Assembly (NCBI RefSeq): GCF_011927765.1
Contig: NZ_JAATJG010000011.1
Span: 1 to 64,000 of the forward strand
Reading direction: 5' to 3'
Source: Wenyingzhuangia aestuarii
GTDB lineage: Bacteria > Bacteroidota > Bacteroidia > Flavobacteriales > Flavobacteriaceae
Length of the DNA: 64,000 nucleotides
The position numbers and the translations under genes were made by a program. Under the pieces are notes generated by a model. That model had not been told where the DNA came from. It did not search any database and worked only from the letters and a program-made list of their open reading frames with translations. Below, piece after piece: positions 1 through 9,559 of the stretch (the stretch's first letter is position 1; every line of letters begins with the position of its first letter).

Positions 1-11
1 AGCGAGCATAC

Positions 12-146
12 ATCTCGACTCAGCTCGATGATCTTAGAGTGATAATTGGTTGTTAGGAGAGTTATAAATTTATATTGTTTGGGTTCTGTGTTAAATATGT
101 TACTATATAAGTGAGTATATATATCGACTTCGCTCGATGACCTTAG
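12..146. repeat. Pair of degenerate 26-bp direct repeats with TCGA-N6-TCGA core
   Basis: Two 26-bp copies lie at 12-37 and 121-146, 109 bp apart and differing at 4 positions. Each carries the dyad TCGA-N6-TCGA followed by TGAYCTTAG. They sit in the gene-free left edge (1-254), downstream of the minus-strand DUF72 gene. I see no ORF or RNA gene in 1-254. The element could be a small dispersed intergenic repeat of the genome; its function is unknown. Confidence 0.55.
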
Positions 147-254
147 GTTGTATCTTAAAGATTACTAAAAGTAATTGAATTGTTTTAAGTTATTACCTAA
201 TGAAATTACATAAGTTAGATTATGATTTATGAAATAGGAGCTAATTAAAATACT

Positions 255-1157
255 TTAGAATAAAGTTTGCTGTAGATTTTGAATATCTTGAATGGTTTGA
301 GGAACTTTTAAGTTGAGTTTTAATTTTGTATTGAGCTTTTTGATAAAGTAAGCAGAAAGTAATACAGATTCAATTTCTATATTTTGATGAATAAAAAAGG
401 CTATGGATTTTATTCCGTTATTTGCCCATGTTTCTATTCGTTCTATCCAACTATCTAATCTTTTATAATCTGAAGGATGATTAGCTCCTACAAAGCGAAT
501 AAATACATTTTGATTGGTTAGACTCATGTGTAGTAAATCTCTTCTTCCTGCAGTATCTGTTATAATGTTACTGATGTTATTTTGAGTATACAAATGGTAT
601 AATTTTTTTGCATGATTAGGGTTGTTAAACCAATCTGTATGACGAAGTTCTACAGCTAAAGGAATTGTTGTAGGCCAACTACTTATAAAATCTTCTAAAT
701 AATTAAATTCTGTAGGGCTAAAATCTTGATGCATTTGAAGAAAAATAGCTCCTAGTTTGTTTTTTAAGACAACGGCATTATTTAGAAAAGCTTCTGTAAT
801 TGGGTATGCTTTTGAATCTAAGCGATTGTAGTGTGATATGTCTTGTGTTAGTTTAGGATAGAACTTAAAATTTTTAGGTGTTTTTTTAGCCCATTTTATA
901 AATTGTTCTTGTGGATATAAGTTGTAGAAAGTTGCATTAAGTTCTATGCTGTTGAATTGTGAACTGTAATATGCTAATTCGTCTTTGGTTCCTTTGGGGT
1001 AGAATCCTTTTAAATCTTGTTTATTCCATTTGGCACAACCTATAGAAAATTCAGTTTTACCTAGATAGGATGTATCAAACACATTTTGTGTATTTGGATG
1101 GTCTTTTGGAAGATAAAAATTTATAGTTTCTGGATTGGGAACTTTTCCGAATTGCAT
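255..1157 (-). CDS. DUF72 family protein (YecE-like)
   Basis: This 300-aa protein matches the DUF72/YecE family, which adopts a TIM-barrel-like fold and has no settled biochemical role. Visible family signatures are the N-terminal SIGCAKW segment near residue 40, the FNSIELNATFY segment near residue 70, FLQMHQDFSP near residue 140, and AVELRHTDWF near residue 170. No signal peptide is visible, so it is probably cytoplasmic. Length is normal for the family (about 240-300 aa). The start at 1157 gives the fullest N-terminus. It is separated by 122 bp from the upstream cupin gene on the same strand, with a hairpin between them, so the two are probably not tightly coupled. Recognition of the family is good; function is not known. 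Confidence 0.85.
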   Translation of the reverse strand: MQFGKVPNPETINFYLPKDHPNTQNVFDTSYLGKTEFSIGCAKWNKQDLKGFYPKGTKDELAYYSSQFNSIELNATFYNLYPQEQFIKWAKKTPKNFKFYPKLTQDISHYNRLDSKAYPITEAFLNNAVVLKNKLGAIFLQMHQDFSPTEFNYLEDFISSWPTTIPLAVELRHTDWFNNPNHAKKLYHLYTQNNISNIITDTAGRRDLLHMSLTNQNVFIRFVGANHPSDYKRLDSWIERIETWANNGIKSIAFFIHQNIEIESVLLSAYFIKKLNTKLKLNLKVPQTIQDIQNLQQTLF

Positions 1158-1203
1158 GGTATAAGTTTTTTTGCATTAGTGATTGACTGGCCTGTTTGAG
1201 CTC

Positions 1204-1236
1204 TTTTAAATGCTAAAAGGAGTTTGGCATTTAAAA
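1204..1236. other. Inverted repeat between cupin and DUF72 genes
   Basis: A perfect 10-bp inverted repeat (TTTTAAATGC at 1204-1213, its complement at 1227-1236) with a 13-nt loop lies between the two minus-strand genes. It could be a weak terminator of the cupin gene or a processing hairpin. There is no clean T-run on the minus strand, so I do not call it a terminator. Confidence 0.4.
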
Positions 1237-1279
1237 AGCGAGTAAGGAAAGCACGACCCTTTAGGGGAATGCCCCAAAA

Positions 1280-1621
1280 TTAAGAATCAACAGCGATTCC
1301 AAAATAGATTACTTCTACATCTTCTTTATAGTTATTTTGCTGTTCGTGTATTTCTTTAGGTTCTATGGTGATGCAATCTCCTACGGTTGCGGTGACTTTT
1401 TTGTTATTAATAATGAAATCTATAGTACCTTTTTGAATGTAAAAGACTTCGTACATGGTGTTGTGCTGATGAGCAGTTACTTTTTGACTAGGTTTAAAGG
1501 TTGCTGAGCCAAACATCATAAGGTTTGGGATGCTTTCTTTATGAATAAATACTTTTTTAAGAATATCAGTATGATGACTTGTTGGTATTTTGGGAAGTGA
1601 ATTTGTGTTTGTAAACTTCAT
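1280..1621 (-). CDS. Small single-domain cupin protein
   Basis: This 113-aa protein is a single conserved cupin barrel. Cupin motif 1 is visible as HQHNTMYEVFYIQKG (about residues 51-65: two His and one Glu as metal ligands), and motif 2 as PKEIHEQ (about residues 88-94, third His). Such small cupins bind a divalent metal and act as sugar or small-molecule binding or isomerising proteins, but the substrate cannot be read from the sequence. No signal peptide is present, so it is probably cytoplasmic. It is divergent from umuC, 63 bp away, and sits upstream of the DUF72 gene on the same strand. The fold is confident; the function is unassigned. Confidence 0.8.
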   Translation of the reverse strand: MKFTNTNSLPKIPTSHHTDILKKVFIHKESIPNLMMFGSATFKPSQKVTAHQHNTMYEVFYIQKGTIDFIINNKKVTATVGDCITIEPKEIHEQQNNYKEDVEVIYFGIAVDS

Positions 1622-1684
1622 AAACTTAATTTTGAGTTAAATATAATGCATGATGATTACATAGTTTTGATTTACTTTTACAAG

Positions 1685-2950
1685 ATGTATGGAATTGTAG
1701 ATTGTAATAGTTTTTATGCATCGTGCGAACGTGCTTTTAGACCAGAATTAAAAGGAAAACCTATTGTGGTTTTGTCTAACAACGATGGTTGTGTAATTGC
1801 GCGTAGTAGTGAGGTAAAACAGTTTAAGGATATTCCTATGGGGGCTGTTGCGTTTAAATATCAGCAAAAATTTAAGCAGCATGGAGTTCATGTGTTTTCA
1901 TCTAATTACGCTTTGTATGGAGATATGAGTTCTAGAGTGATGACTATTGTTAATAAATATGTTGATGAGTTGGAACCTTATTCTATTGATGAGGCTTTTT
2001 TTAAGTTGAACAATAAAACGTTTGAAGAAGCAGAGTTGATAGGACATAAAATTCAGCAAGAAATTTTACGTCAGTTGGGTTTACCAGTTAGTGTAGGAAT
2101 TGCAAAGAGTAAAGCTTTGGCAAAAATTGCAAACAATATTGTAAAAATATACCCTGTACAGACAAAAAGTGTGTATTGTATAGGAACGGAAGAGCAACGG
2201 ATAAAGGCTTTAAAGTGGACTAATATTGGAGATGTTTGGGGAATTGGTAGAAGATTGGGAAAACAATTACAAGCCATGGGAATTTATAAAGCTTATGGTT
2301 ATACTTTATTAACGGATACGTTGGTTCGTTCTAGGTTTTCTGTAGTGGGTTTGCGATTGAAACACGATTTGGAGGGAAAGCCAACAATTTGTTTGGAAAA
2401 AGGATTGGATGAGGATAGAAAAATGATTGCGGTAACCCGTAGTTTTCCAAATGTGTTGTCTGATTTAAATGAAATAGAAGAACGTATAGCTACCTTTGCC
2501 AACAGTGCTGCCGAAAAGTTACGTAAACAGCAAGGAGAGTGTGCTGCTGCTTATCTTTTTTTACAATCTAACAGGTTTGGTAAGGAGTATGTAAAATTGG
2601 GAGCTATGGTTCCTTTTGGTTTTGCAACCAGTTCTAGTATTACTATTACTAAAATGGTTTTACAAAAATTAAGAGAGATTTATAGAAATGATTGTTCTTA
2701 TAAAAAAGGAGGAGTTGTATTGGTTTCTATTACAAATAATACGAGTCATCAAACAAGAATGTTTGCAGATGAAAATCCGAAACATCAATTATTGATGCAT
2801 ACTATGGATGCTTTGAATGAAAAATTAGGGAAAGGAAAATTAAAGTTGGCAAATCAAGATATTGCAAAAACTTGGAAAATGAGGCAAGAGCATTTATCGC
2901 CTAATTACACAACAAAATTGAGTGATATTATTACCGTAAACTGTAGATGA
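1685..2950 (+). CDS. umuC: Y-family translesion DNA polymerase, UmuC subunit
   Basis: UmuC is the catalytic subunit of the error-prone translesion polymerase Pol V, which with cleaved UmuD copies past DNA lesions. Family signatures are MYGIVDCNSFYASCER at the N-terminus (catalytic Asp, steric-gate region), VVLSNNDGCVIARS, the palm motif YSIDEAFF with the catalytic Asp-Glu pair, and SVGIAKSKALAKIAN. The C-terminal little finger and tail complete a 421-aa protein, the usual length. I chose the ATG at 1685 because the product then begins exactly at the conserved MYGIVDCN; an upstream ATG at 1646 would add 13 non-conserved residues. It overlaps umuD by 4 bp (ATGA), so the two are translationally coupled. 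The order umuC-umuD is the reverse of the enteric operon. Expression is expected to be SOS-controlled, but I see no certain LexA box. Confidence 0.95.
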   Translation: MYGIVDCNSFYASCERAFRPELKGKPIVVLSNNDGCVIARSSEVKQFKDIPMGAVAFKYQQKFKQHGVHVFSSNYALYGDMSSRVMTIVNKYVDELEPYSIDEAFFKLNNKTFEEAELIGHKIQQEILRQLGLPVSVGIAKSKALAKIANNIVKIYPVQTKSVYCIGTEEQRIKALKWTNIGDVWGIGRRLGKQLQAMGIYKAYGYTLLTDTLVRSRFSVVGLRLKHDLEGKPTICLEKGLDEDRKMIAVTRSFPNVLSDLNEIEERIATFANSAAEKLRKQQGECAAAYLFLQSNRFGKEYVKLGAMVPFGFATSSSITITKMVLQKLREIYRNDCSYKKGGVVLVSITNNTSHQTRMFADENPKHQLLMHTMDALNEKLGKGKLKLANQDIAKTWKMRQEHLSPNYTTKLSDIITVNCR

Positions 2951-3372
2951 TGAATTTAACGTTTTATAGATATGAAAAAGGAGTTTTTGTAAAACTTCCT
3001 TTTATTGAGGAGGGAATAAAAGCCGGATTTCCATCTCCAGCTGCAGATTTTGAAGGAAAGCGAATTTCTTTAGACAAAGAGTTGATAAAGAATGAAACGG
3101 CTACGTTTTTTGCCAAAGTTGATGGAGATTCTATGCAAGATGCCGGAATGGCAAATGGAGATTTGTTAGTGGTTGATAGAAGTTTGGAGCCTCAAGATGG
3201 TAAAGTAGCAGTTTGTATGTTAGATGGAGAGTTTACTGTAAAACGATTAAAGGTAACTAAAGAGGGTGTTTTTTTGGTGCCTGAAAATAAGCAGTTTTCT
3301 GAAATAAAAGTAGAAGAAGATCAAGAATTGGTAATTTGGGGAATTGTAACCTATGTAATTAAAAAAATATAA
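2947..3372 (+). CDS. umuD: UmuD, LexA-like autopeptidase subunit of Pol V
   Basis: UmuD is a LexA/UmuD-family (S24) serine autopeptidase. RecA-filament-stimulated self-cleavage makes UmuD', which joins UmuC. The 141-aa protein has the cleavage region KAGFPSPAADF, with the scissile bond predicted between Ala26 and Gly27. Many UmuD proteins have Cys-Gly here; Ala-Gly is the LexA-type pair. Catalytic Ser62 lies in GDSMQDAG and catalytic Lys99 in EFTVKRL, the expected serine-lysine dyad spacing. The start overlaps the umuC stop (ATGA); a second Met follows at once, so the true start is 2947 or 2950. The next gene begins one base after its stop codon. Confidence 0.93.
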   Translation: MMNLTFYRYEKGVFVKLPFIEEGIKAGFPSPAADFEGKRISLDKELIKNETATFFAKVDGDSMQDAGMANGDLLVVDRSLEPQDGKVAVCMLDGEFTVKRLKVTKEGVFLVPENKQFSEIKVEEDQELVIWGIVTYVIKKI

Positions 3373-3373
3373 G

Positions 3374-4138
3374 ATGGTATTAATAGACTTTAGAGAGTGG
3401 TCTTTTGGTAATTTGGGTTATTTACCCAATGCTCAGAAAGAATTATTGCAAAGAGAGTTTAATGCTTTAACAAAAACAGCAACTTTTAAAGTGGTTAATT
3501 TAGGAGGTGTACAGCCTTTTAGTTTGTCTAGTTTGTTTTTTGAAAATGTAGAAACTATTGCTGTATCTCCTTTAAAAAATATATCACAATTTTATGAGTG
3601 TATTGATATTGTATTAGCAGCTAAAAATAAAGAGGTAATTGATTATACGGAAGCTGCAGAGGAAGAAGTTTATTTTTATGGACAGAATAGTTTAGTGAGT
3701 CATTTAGCATCCGAAATTGCTTTGTGTGGAATTAATGAACTTACTGATGAATCTTTGTTTGAAGAATATTGTGAAGATTTTGAGTTTACTCCTTTTAGTT
3801 TTGAGTTATCCAATGAGTTATTAACAAGTGATGTTGCTTTGTTTGTAGAGGATACTTTGTTGATTTGTTTAGAATTTATAAGAGATAAAAAGACAAAAAA
3901 AGATTTATTCTCGTTGTTAAAATCTAATCAAATAAAAGTAATTACAGTTACTAAAGATCAGGTTGAAAAAGGTGTATTGAATATAAAATTTGTTGAAAAG
4001 GTATTGTTGATGAGTAAACAGACAAATGGTTTGCTTACAACTGATCAAAAAGAGCAATTAACTAATTTTAAAACAGAAATAGTTGAGCTTCCGTTTTTGG
4101 ACAAAGCAGGAGTGAAATTAAGAGACATTATAGCATAA
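3374..4138 (+). CDS. Protein of unknown function coupled to umuCD
   Basis: I do not recognise this 254-aa protein. It has no signal peptide or membrane segment, so it is probably cytoplasmic. It is acidic and leucine-rich, with an N-terminal segment LIDFREWSFGNLGYLPNAQ and a central acidic stretch around residues 90-135. No nucleotide-binding, metal-binding or helix-turn-helix motif is evident. It starts one base after the umuD stop and is followed at once by a strong terminator, so it is the last gene of a umuC-umuD-X unit and should be co-expressed with Pol V. That context suggests a role tied to the DNA damage response, but this is inference from position only. Confidence 0.7.
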   Translation: MVLIDFREWSFGNLGYLPNAQKELLQREFNALTKTATFKVVNLGGVQPFSLSSLFFENVETIAVSPLKNISQFYECIDIVLAAKNKEVIDYTEAAEEEVYFYGQNSLVSHLASEIALCGINELTDESLFEEYCEDFEFTPFSFELSNELLTSDVALFVEDTLLICLEFIRDKKTKKDLFSLLKSNQIKVITVTKDQVEKGVLNIKFVEKVLLMSKQTNGLLTTDQKEQLTNFKTEIVELPFLDKAGVKLRDIIA

Positions 4139-4174
4139 AAAAAGGATGAACTTTTAAAAGTTCATCCTTTTTTT
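4137..4174. terminator. Bidirectional rho-independent terminator (38-bp perfect palindrome)
   Basis: A perfect 38-bp palindrome with a core AAGGATGAACTT and its complement, flanked by seven As on the left and seven Ts on the right, sits between the convergent gene ending at 4138 and clpC ending at 4177. Read from either strand it gives a stem followed by a U-run, so it should stop transcription in both directions. Confidence 0.9.
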
Positions 4175-4176
4175 AT

Positions 4177-6738
4177 TTATTCTTTGATTTCAGAATTTTC
4201 TTTATGATCTATTCTAATGGTCAATTCTTGTTTTTCTTTATCCAAATCCATATGAATGGTATCACCATCGGTTAGGTTTGTATTTACAATTTCTTCGGCT
4301 AAGGCATCTTCAATATACTTTTGAATAGCTCTTTTTAAAGGTCTTGCTCCGTACTTTTTATCAAATCCTTTGTCTGCTATATAATCTTTGGCTTCATCGC
4401 TTAGCGCTAAAGTATATCCTAATCCTTTAATACGATTGGTTAATTTAGCCAACTCAATATCAATAATTTTATGAATATCCTCTCTTTCTAAAGCATTGAA
4501 TAAAATTACATCATCAATTCTGTTTAAGAATTCAGGAGCAAAAGATTTCTTTAAAGCACCTTCAATCACACTTTTAATATGGTCATTGGTTTGTGCTTTT
4601 TTAGAAGCTGTACCAAAACCAACACCTGCACCAAAGTCTTTTACTTGACGAGCACCAATGTTAGAAGTCATGATAATGATGGTATTTCTAAAATCAATTT
4701 TTCTACCTAAACTATCGGTCACATATCCATCATCTAAAATTTGTAACAACATGTTAAAAACATCAGGATGTGCTTTTTCAATCTCATCTAATAAAATAAT
4801 AGAATAAGGTTTTCTTCTAACTTTTTCTGTTAACTGTCCACCTTCTTCATAACCAACATAACCAGGAGGTGCTCCTACCAATCTAGAAATAGCAAACTTT
4901 TCCATGTATTCACTCATGTCAATACGAATTAACGCATCGTCAGAATCAAACATTTCTGTAGCCAATATTTTAGCTAGCTGTGTTTTACCAACCCCTGTTT
5001 GTCCTAAAAAGATAAATGAACCAATAGGCTTGTTAGGATCTTTTAAACCAACTCTGTTACGCTGAATAGCTTTAATAACTTTAGCAACCGCTTCATCTTG
5101 ACCAATTACTTTTCCTTTAATAGTAGCAGGTAAATCTTTTAGCTTGTTACTTTCTGCTTCTGCAACTCTGTTTACTGGAATTCCAGTCATCATAGAAACT
5201 ACTTCTGCAACATTATCTTCGGTAACCGTTTCTCTATTTGCTTTAGCGGCTTCTTCCCATTGCTGTTGTGCAGAAGCTAATGCTGATTCTAAGTTTTTTT
5301 CGTCGTCACGTAATTTAGCAGCTTCTTCGTATTTTTGACCGTTTACAGCTTTTGTTTTCTCTTTTTTAATTTTTTCAAGTTCCGCTTCTAACTTAATAAT
5401 CTGCTTAGGAACTACAATGTTTGTAATGTGAATTCTAGATCCAGCTTCATCCAAAGCATCAATTGCTTTGTCTGGTAAAAAACGATCTGTCATGTAACGG
5501 TTCGTTAATCTAACACAGGCTACAATAGCTTCGTCTGTAAACGTAACGTTGTGATGATCTTCATACTTACCTTTAATATTGTGTAATATTTGAATGGTTT
5601 CTTCTTCAGAAGTAGGTTCCACAATTACTTTTTGGAAACGTCTTTCTAAGGCTCCATCTTTTTCAATATTTTGACGATATTCATCTAAGGTAGTGGCACC
5701 AATACATTGAATTTCACCTCTAGCCAAAGCAGGTTTTAACATGTTAGATGCATCTAAAGAGCCTGTAGCTCCTCCTGCACCTACAATGGTGTGAATTTCA
5801 TCAATAAACAAAATAATATCTTCGTTTTTTTCTAGTTCGTTCATCAAAGCTTTCATGCGCTCTTCAAACTGACCACGGTATTTTGTGCCAGCAACTAAAC
5901 TTGCTAAATCTAACGATACAACTCTTTTGTTGAATAAAATTCTAGAAACTTTACGCTGAACAATTCTTAAAGCTAATCCTTCTGCAATGGCAGATTTACC
6001 AACTCCAGGCTCTCCAATTAACATTGGATTGTTTTTTTTACGTCTACTTAAAATTTGAGAAACACGTTCTATTTCTTCATTACGTCCTACAACAGGATCT
6101 AATTTGTCAGCTTCTGCTAAAAAGGTTAAATCGCGACCAAAATTATCTAAAACAGGAGTTTTAGATTTTTTATTTTGATTTCCTGATGATGGTTGACTTC
6201 TTTCAAAAGAACCTGTATTTCCTCCAGAAAAATCCTGAGAACTTTCGTTGGTAGGTTGTTCAAAAGTATCTTCTATTTCTTCTTCCCCTTCATCACCCTG
6301 ACTTAATTGCTTGTATAACGATTTTACATCGTTGTACGTAATGTGTAGTTTATCCAAAATTTTAGTAATTGGGTCGTTATCGTTTCGTAAAATACACAAC
6401 AATAATAAGGCAGTATCTACCGTAGTACTATTGTATAATCTAGCTTCTAAAAATGTTGATTTTAAAGCTTTTTCTGCTTGTTTGGTCAGGTGAAGATTTT
6501 TTCTTTCTCCTGCAGGGACTGGTAAGCTAGAAATAGGATGTAAAGTTTCTACCTTGTGTTTTAAATACTCAAGATTTACATCTAATGCAATAAGCATGTC
6601 GTTTGCTTTGCTAGCTTGATTTCTAATAATACCAAGCACTAAGTGCTCTGTACCAATAAAGTCATGACCTAGTCTGATAGCCTCTTCCTTACTGAAACCA
6701 ATCACATCTTTTACTTCTTGTGAGAAATTATCATCCAT
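4177..6738 (-). CDS. clpC: ClpC, AAA+ unfoldase of the Clp protease
   Basis: ClpC is a hexameric AAA+ ATPase that unfolds proteins and feeds them to ClpP. The 853-aa product has the full layout: a double Clp-N repeat (about 1-145), a low-complexity Glu/Ser/Asn linker (about 145-200), AAA-1 with Walker A GEPGVGKS at 242-249 and Walker B ILFIDEIHT, a UVR segment EEAAKLRDDEKNLE in the middle domain, AAA-2 with Walker A GQTGVGKT (Lys585) and a C-terminal D2-small domain. The loop with VGF in AAA-2 matches the ClpP-docking tripeptide, so it should work with ClpP rather than as a ClpB-type disaggregase. The gene is divergent from gyrA and converges on the umuCD unit, sharing its terminator. Confidence 0.97.
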   Translation of the reverse strand: MDDNFSQEVKDVIGFSKEEAIRLGHDFIGTEHLVLGIIRNQASKANDMLIALDVNLEYLKHKVETLHPISSLPVPAGERKNLHLTKQAEKALKSTFLEARLYNSTTVDTALLLLCILRNDNDPITKILDKLHITYNDVKSLYKQLSQGDEGEEEIEDTFEQPTNESSQDFSGGNTGSFERSQPSSGNQNKKSKTPVLDNFGRDLTFLAEADKLDPVVGRNEEIERVSQILSRRKKNNPMLIGEPGVGKSAIAEGLALRIVQRKVSRILFNKRVVSLDLASLVAGTKYRGQFEERMKALMNELEKNEDIILFIDEIHTIVGAGGATGSLDASNMLKPALARGEIQCIGATTLDEYRQNIEKDGALERRFQKVIVEPTSEEETIQILHNIKGKYEDHHNVTFTDEAIVACVRLTNRYMTDRFLPDKAIDALDEAGSRIHITNIVVPKQIIKLEAELEKIKKEKTKAVNGQKYEEAAKLRDDEKNLESALASAQQQWEEAAKANRETVTEDNVAEVVSMMTGIPVNRVAEAESNKLKDLPATIKGKVIGQDEAVAKVIKAIQRNRVGLKDPNKPIGSFIFLGQTGVGKTQLAKILATEMFDSDDALIRIDMSEYMEKFAISRLVGAPPGYVGYEEGGQLTEKVRRKPYSIILLDEIEKAHPDVFNMLLQILDDGYVTDSLGRKIDFRNTIIIMTSNIGARQVKDFGAGVGFGTASKKAQTNDHIKSVIEGALKKSFAPEFLNRIDDVILFNALEREDIHKIIDIELAKLTNRIKGLGYTLALSDEAKDYIADKGFDKKYGARPLKRAIQKYIEDALAEEIVNTNLTDGDTIHMDLDKEKQELTIRIDHKENSEIKE

Positions 6739-7028
6739 ATGCTCTCGTTTTAAGATTAGGTTCTACGTAAATTTAGTAGATTTTTTTTACATAAATTACA
6801 AATAACCTGCCATTGTTGGGGGTAGTCATTTTGTCTTGTTTTCAATTATTTGTTTTTCAGCGCTTTAGTTGTTAAATATGTTGTTAAAACATATACGAAT
6901 AAAGTGCTTCTGCAGTTTTGTATGTTGATAACTTATGCCTAAATTACAAAGCTGTAGCGCTTGTGAAATCGATGAAAAGATGTAAATTGCTATGTTGATA
7001 ATATAAATATAACTTAAGAATAATATAC
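6739..7028. other. Divergent intergenic region clpC / gyrA
   Basis: This 290-bp region must hold promoters for both clpC (leftward) and gyrA (rightward). A 7-bp inverted repeat ATATGTT/AACATAT with a 5-nt loop lies at 6876-6894, and AGCGCTT occurs twice (6859-6865 and 6956-6962). I find no convincing TAnnTTTG box on either strand, so start sites cannot be placed. Confidence 0.4.
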
Positions 7029-9548
7029 ATGATTGAAGGAGAAAAGCTGATTCCGATTAATATAGAAGAGCAGATGAAATCTGCTTATATTGATTACTCA
7101 ATGTCTGTAATTGTGTCACGTGCCTTGCCAGATGTTAGAGATGGATTAAAGCCTGTACATAGACGTGTGCTTTTTGGTATGCATGAGTTGGGTATTAAAT
7201 CTACCGGATCTTATAAAAAGTCTGCAAGAGTCGTAGGAGAAGTATTAGGAAAGTATCACCCACACGGAGATACATCAGTATATGATTCCATGGTACGTAT
7301 GGCTCAAGATTGGAGTGTGCGTTATATGATGGTTGACGGTCAGGGGAACTTTGGTTCTGTAGATGGTGATAGTCCGGCAGCAATGCGTTATACGGAGGTA
7401 CGTATGCAGAAAATATCTGAAGAAATGTTGTCAGATATTGAAAAGGAGACTATTGATTATAGATTAAACTTTGATGATACTTTAAACGAACCAACTGTTT
7501 TACCAACCCGTATTCCAAACTTATTGGTAAACGGAGCTTCTGGTATTGCAGTAGGTATGGCTACTAACATGGCACCTCATAACTTAACAGAGGTAATTAG
7601 TGGTATTACTGCTTATATAGAAAATAGAGATATTGATATTGATGGTTTGATGGAATACATCAAAGCACCAGATTTTCCTACAGGAGGAACTATTTACGGG
7701 TATGAAGGTGTAAAAGATGCTTTTCATACAGGTAGAGGAAAAATTGTAATGCGTGCAAAAGCTACTTTTGAAGAAGTAAAAGGTAGAGATTGTATTATTG
7801 TTACCGAAATTCCTTATTTGGTGAACAAAGCAGAAATGATTAAGAAAACTGCTGAGTTAGTTAACGAGAAAAAATTAGAAGGAATTGCTAATATTCGTGA
7901 TGAATCTGACCGTAAGGGAATGAGAGTTGTGTATATTTTAAAGAAAGATGCTATTCCAAATATTGTTTTAAACAAATTATACAAATACACTTCTTTACAA
8001 ACTTCTTTTAGTGTAAACAACATTGCTTTGGTAAAAGGAAGACCAGAAATGTTAAACTTAAAAGATTTAATTCATCATTTTGTTGAGCATAGACATGAAG
8101 TTGTAACTCGTAGAACAGAGTTTGATTTAAAGAAAGCAGAAGCTAGAGCTCATATTTTAGAAGGATTAATTATTGCATCAGATAATATTGATGAAGTAAT
8201 TGCTATTATTAGAGGTTCTAAAAACGGTGATGAAGCTCGTGAAAAATTAATGGCTCGTTTTGAATTAACAGAAATTCAAGCAAAGGCTATTGTAGAAATG
8301 CGTTTACGTCAGTTAACAGGACTAGAGCAAGATAAATTGCGTTCTGAGTATGACGAAATTATGTTGTTGATTACAGATTTAAAGGATATTTTGGCAAATG
8401 AGCCAAGAAGAATGGAGATTATTAAGAACGAATTATTAGCTATAAAAGAAAAATATGGTGATGAAAGACGTTCTGTAATTGAGTATGCAGGTGGAGATAT
8501 GAGAATTGAGGATATGATTCCTGATTCTAAAGTAGTAGTAACTATTTCTCATGCAGGATACGTTAAACGTACTCCGTTGTCTGAATACAAAACACAAAAC
8601 AGAGGTGGAAAAGGTCAAAAAGGAGTCGCAACTAGAAATGAAGATTTCTTAGAGCACTTATTTGTTGGAACCAACCATCAATATATGATGTTTTTTACGC
8701 AAAAAGGAAAAGTATTCTGGATGCGTGTGTACGAAATTCCAGAAGGAACTAAGGTTTCTAAAGGTAGAGCACTACAAAACTTAATCAACATAGAAAATGA
8801 TGATAAAGTAAAAGCTTTCTTAGTAACTCAAGATTTGAAAGACGAAGAATACATTAATAGTCACTATGTGATTATGGCTACTAAAAAAGGTCAGGTTAAA
8901 AAGACTTCTTTAGAGCAATATTCTAGACCTAGAACAAACGGAGTTCAAGCCATTACCATTAAAGATGATGATGAACTGTTAGAAGCTAAATTAACCAACG
9001 GAACTAGTCAGGTAATGTTGGCAGTTAAGTCTGGTAAAACCATTCGTTTTGAAGAAGAGAAAACAAGACCAATGGGTAGAACTGCATCTGGAGTAAGAGG
9101 AATTACACTTGCAGATGAGAATGATGAAGTTGTTGGTATGATTGCTGTAGATGATATGGAAAGTGACATTTTAGTTGTTTCTGAAAGAGGATATGGTAAA
9201 CGATCTAGTTTAGAAGATTATCGTATAACAAACAGAGGTGGTAAAGGGGTTAAAACTTTAAATATTTCTGAAAAAACAGGACAGTTAGTTGCTATTAAGA
9301 ATGTAACAAACGAAGATGATTTAATGATTATTAACAAATCAGGAATCACAATTCGTATGGATGTAGAGCAACTACGTGTAATGGGTAGAGCAACTCAAGG
9401 AGTTAAGTTAATTAATATTAACGATAATGATTCTATTGCGGCTGTAGCTAAAGTGATGAAGGATGATGAAGAGGTAGAAGACGATGTAGAAACTGGAGAT
9501 GTTATTGAAAGTGCTGCTGAAGATATTACTGAAACTAACCAAGAATAA
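7029..9548 (+). CDS. gyrA: DNA gyrase subunit A
   Basis: GyrA is the breakage-reunion subunit of gyrase, which with GyrB introduces negative supercoils. The 839-aa product has the winged-helix and tower core with catalytic Tyr121 in [10 protein letters not shown], followed by six C-terminal beta-pinwheel repeats. The GyrA-box region is visible as [11 protein letters not shown] at about residues 520-530; related RGGKG occurs again later. The quinolone-resistance region reads [11 protein letters not shown], so Thr82 stands where E. coli has Ser83, a natural variant. The C-terminal tail is strongly acidic ([10 protein letters not shown]), as often seen in this phylum. The next gene follows after only 11 bp, so gyrA and the TPR gene are probably co-transcribed. 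Confidence 0.98.
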   Translation: MIEGEKLIPINIEEQMKSAYIDYSMSVIVSRALPDVRDGLKPVHRRVLFGMHELGIKSTGSYKKSARVVGEVLGKYHPHGDTSVYDSMVRMAQDWSVRYMMVDGQGNFGSVDGDSPAAMRYTEVRMQKISEEMLSDIEKETIDYRLNFDDTLNEPTVLPTRIPNLLVNGASGIAVGMATNMAPHNLTEVISGITAYIENRDIDIDGLMEYIKAPDFPTGGTIYGYEGVKDAFHTGRGKIVMRAKATFEEVKGRDCIIVTEIPYLVNKAEMIKKTAELVNEKKLEGIANIRDESDRKGMRVVYILKKDAIPNIVLNKLYKYTSLQTSFSVNNIALVKGRPEMLNLKDLIHHFVEHRHEVVTRRTEFDLKKAEARAHILEGLIIASDNIDEVIAIIRGSKNGDEAREKLMARFELTEIQAKAIVEMRLRQLTGLEQDKLRSEYDEIMLLITDLKDILANEPRRMEIIKNELLAIKEKYGDERRSVIEYAGGDMRIEDMIPDSKVVVTISHAGYVKRTPLSEYKTQNRGGKGQKGVATRNEDFLEHLFVGTNHQYMMFFTQKGKVFWMRVYEIPEGTKVSKGRALQNLINIENDDKVKAFLVTQDLKDEEYINSHYVIMATKKGQVKKTSLEQYSRPRTNGVQAITIKDDDELLEAKLTNGTSQVMLAVKSGKTIRFEEEKTRPMGRTASGVRGITLADENDEVVGMIAVDDMESDILVVSERGYGKRSSLEDYRITNRGGKGVKTLNISEKTGQLVAIKNVTNEDDLMIINKSGITIRMDVEQLRVMGRATQGVKLININDNDSIAAVAKVMKDDEEVEDDVETGDVIESAAEDITETNQE

Positions 9549-9559
9549 ATAAATAATAG

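Noticed and set aside
7269-7290. GyrA Thr82 as a quinolone-resistance mutation
   Set aside because: Thr in place of E. coli Ser83 is natural in several lineages; without a sensitive reference strain it cannot be called a mutation.
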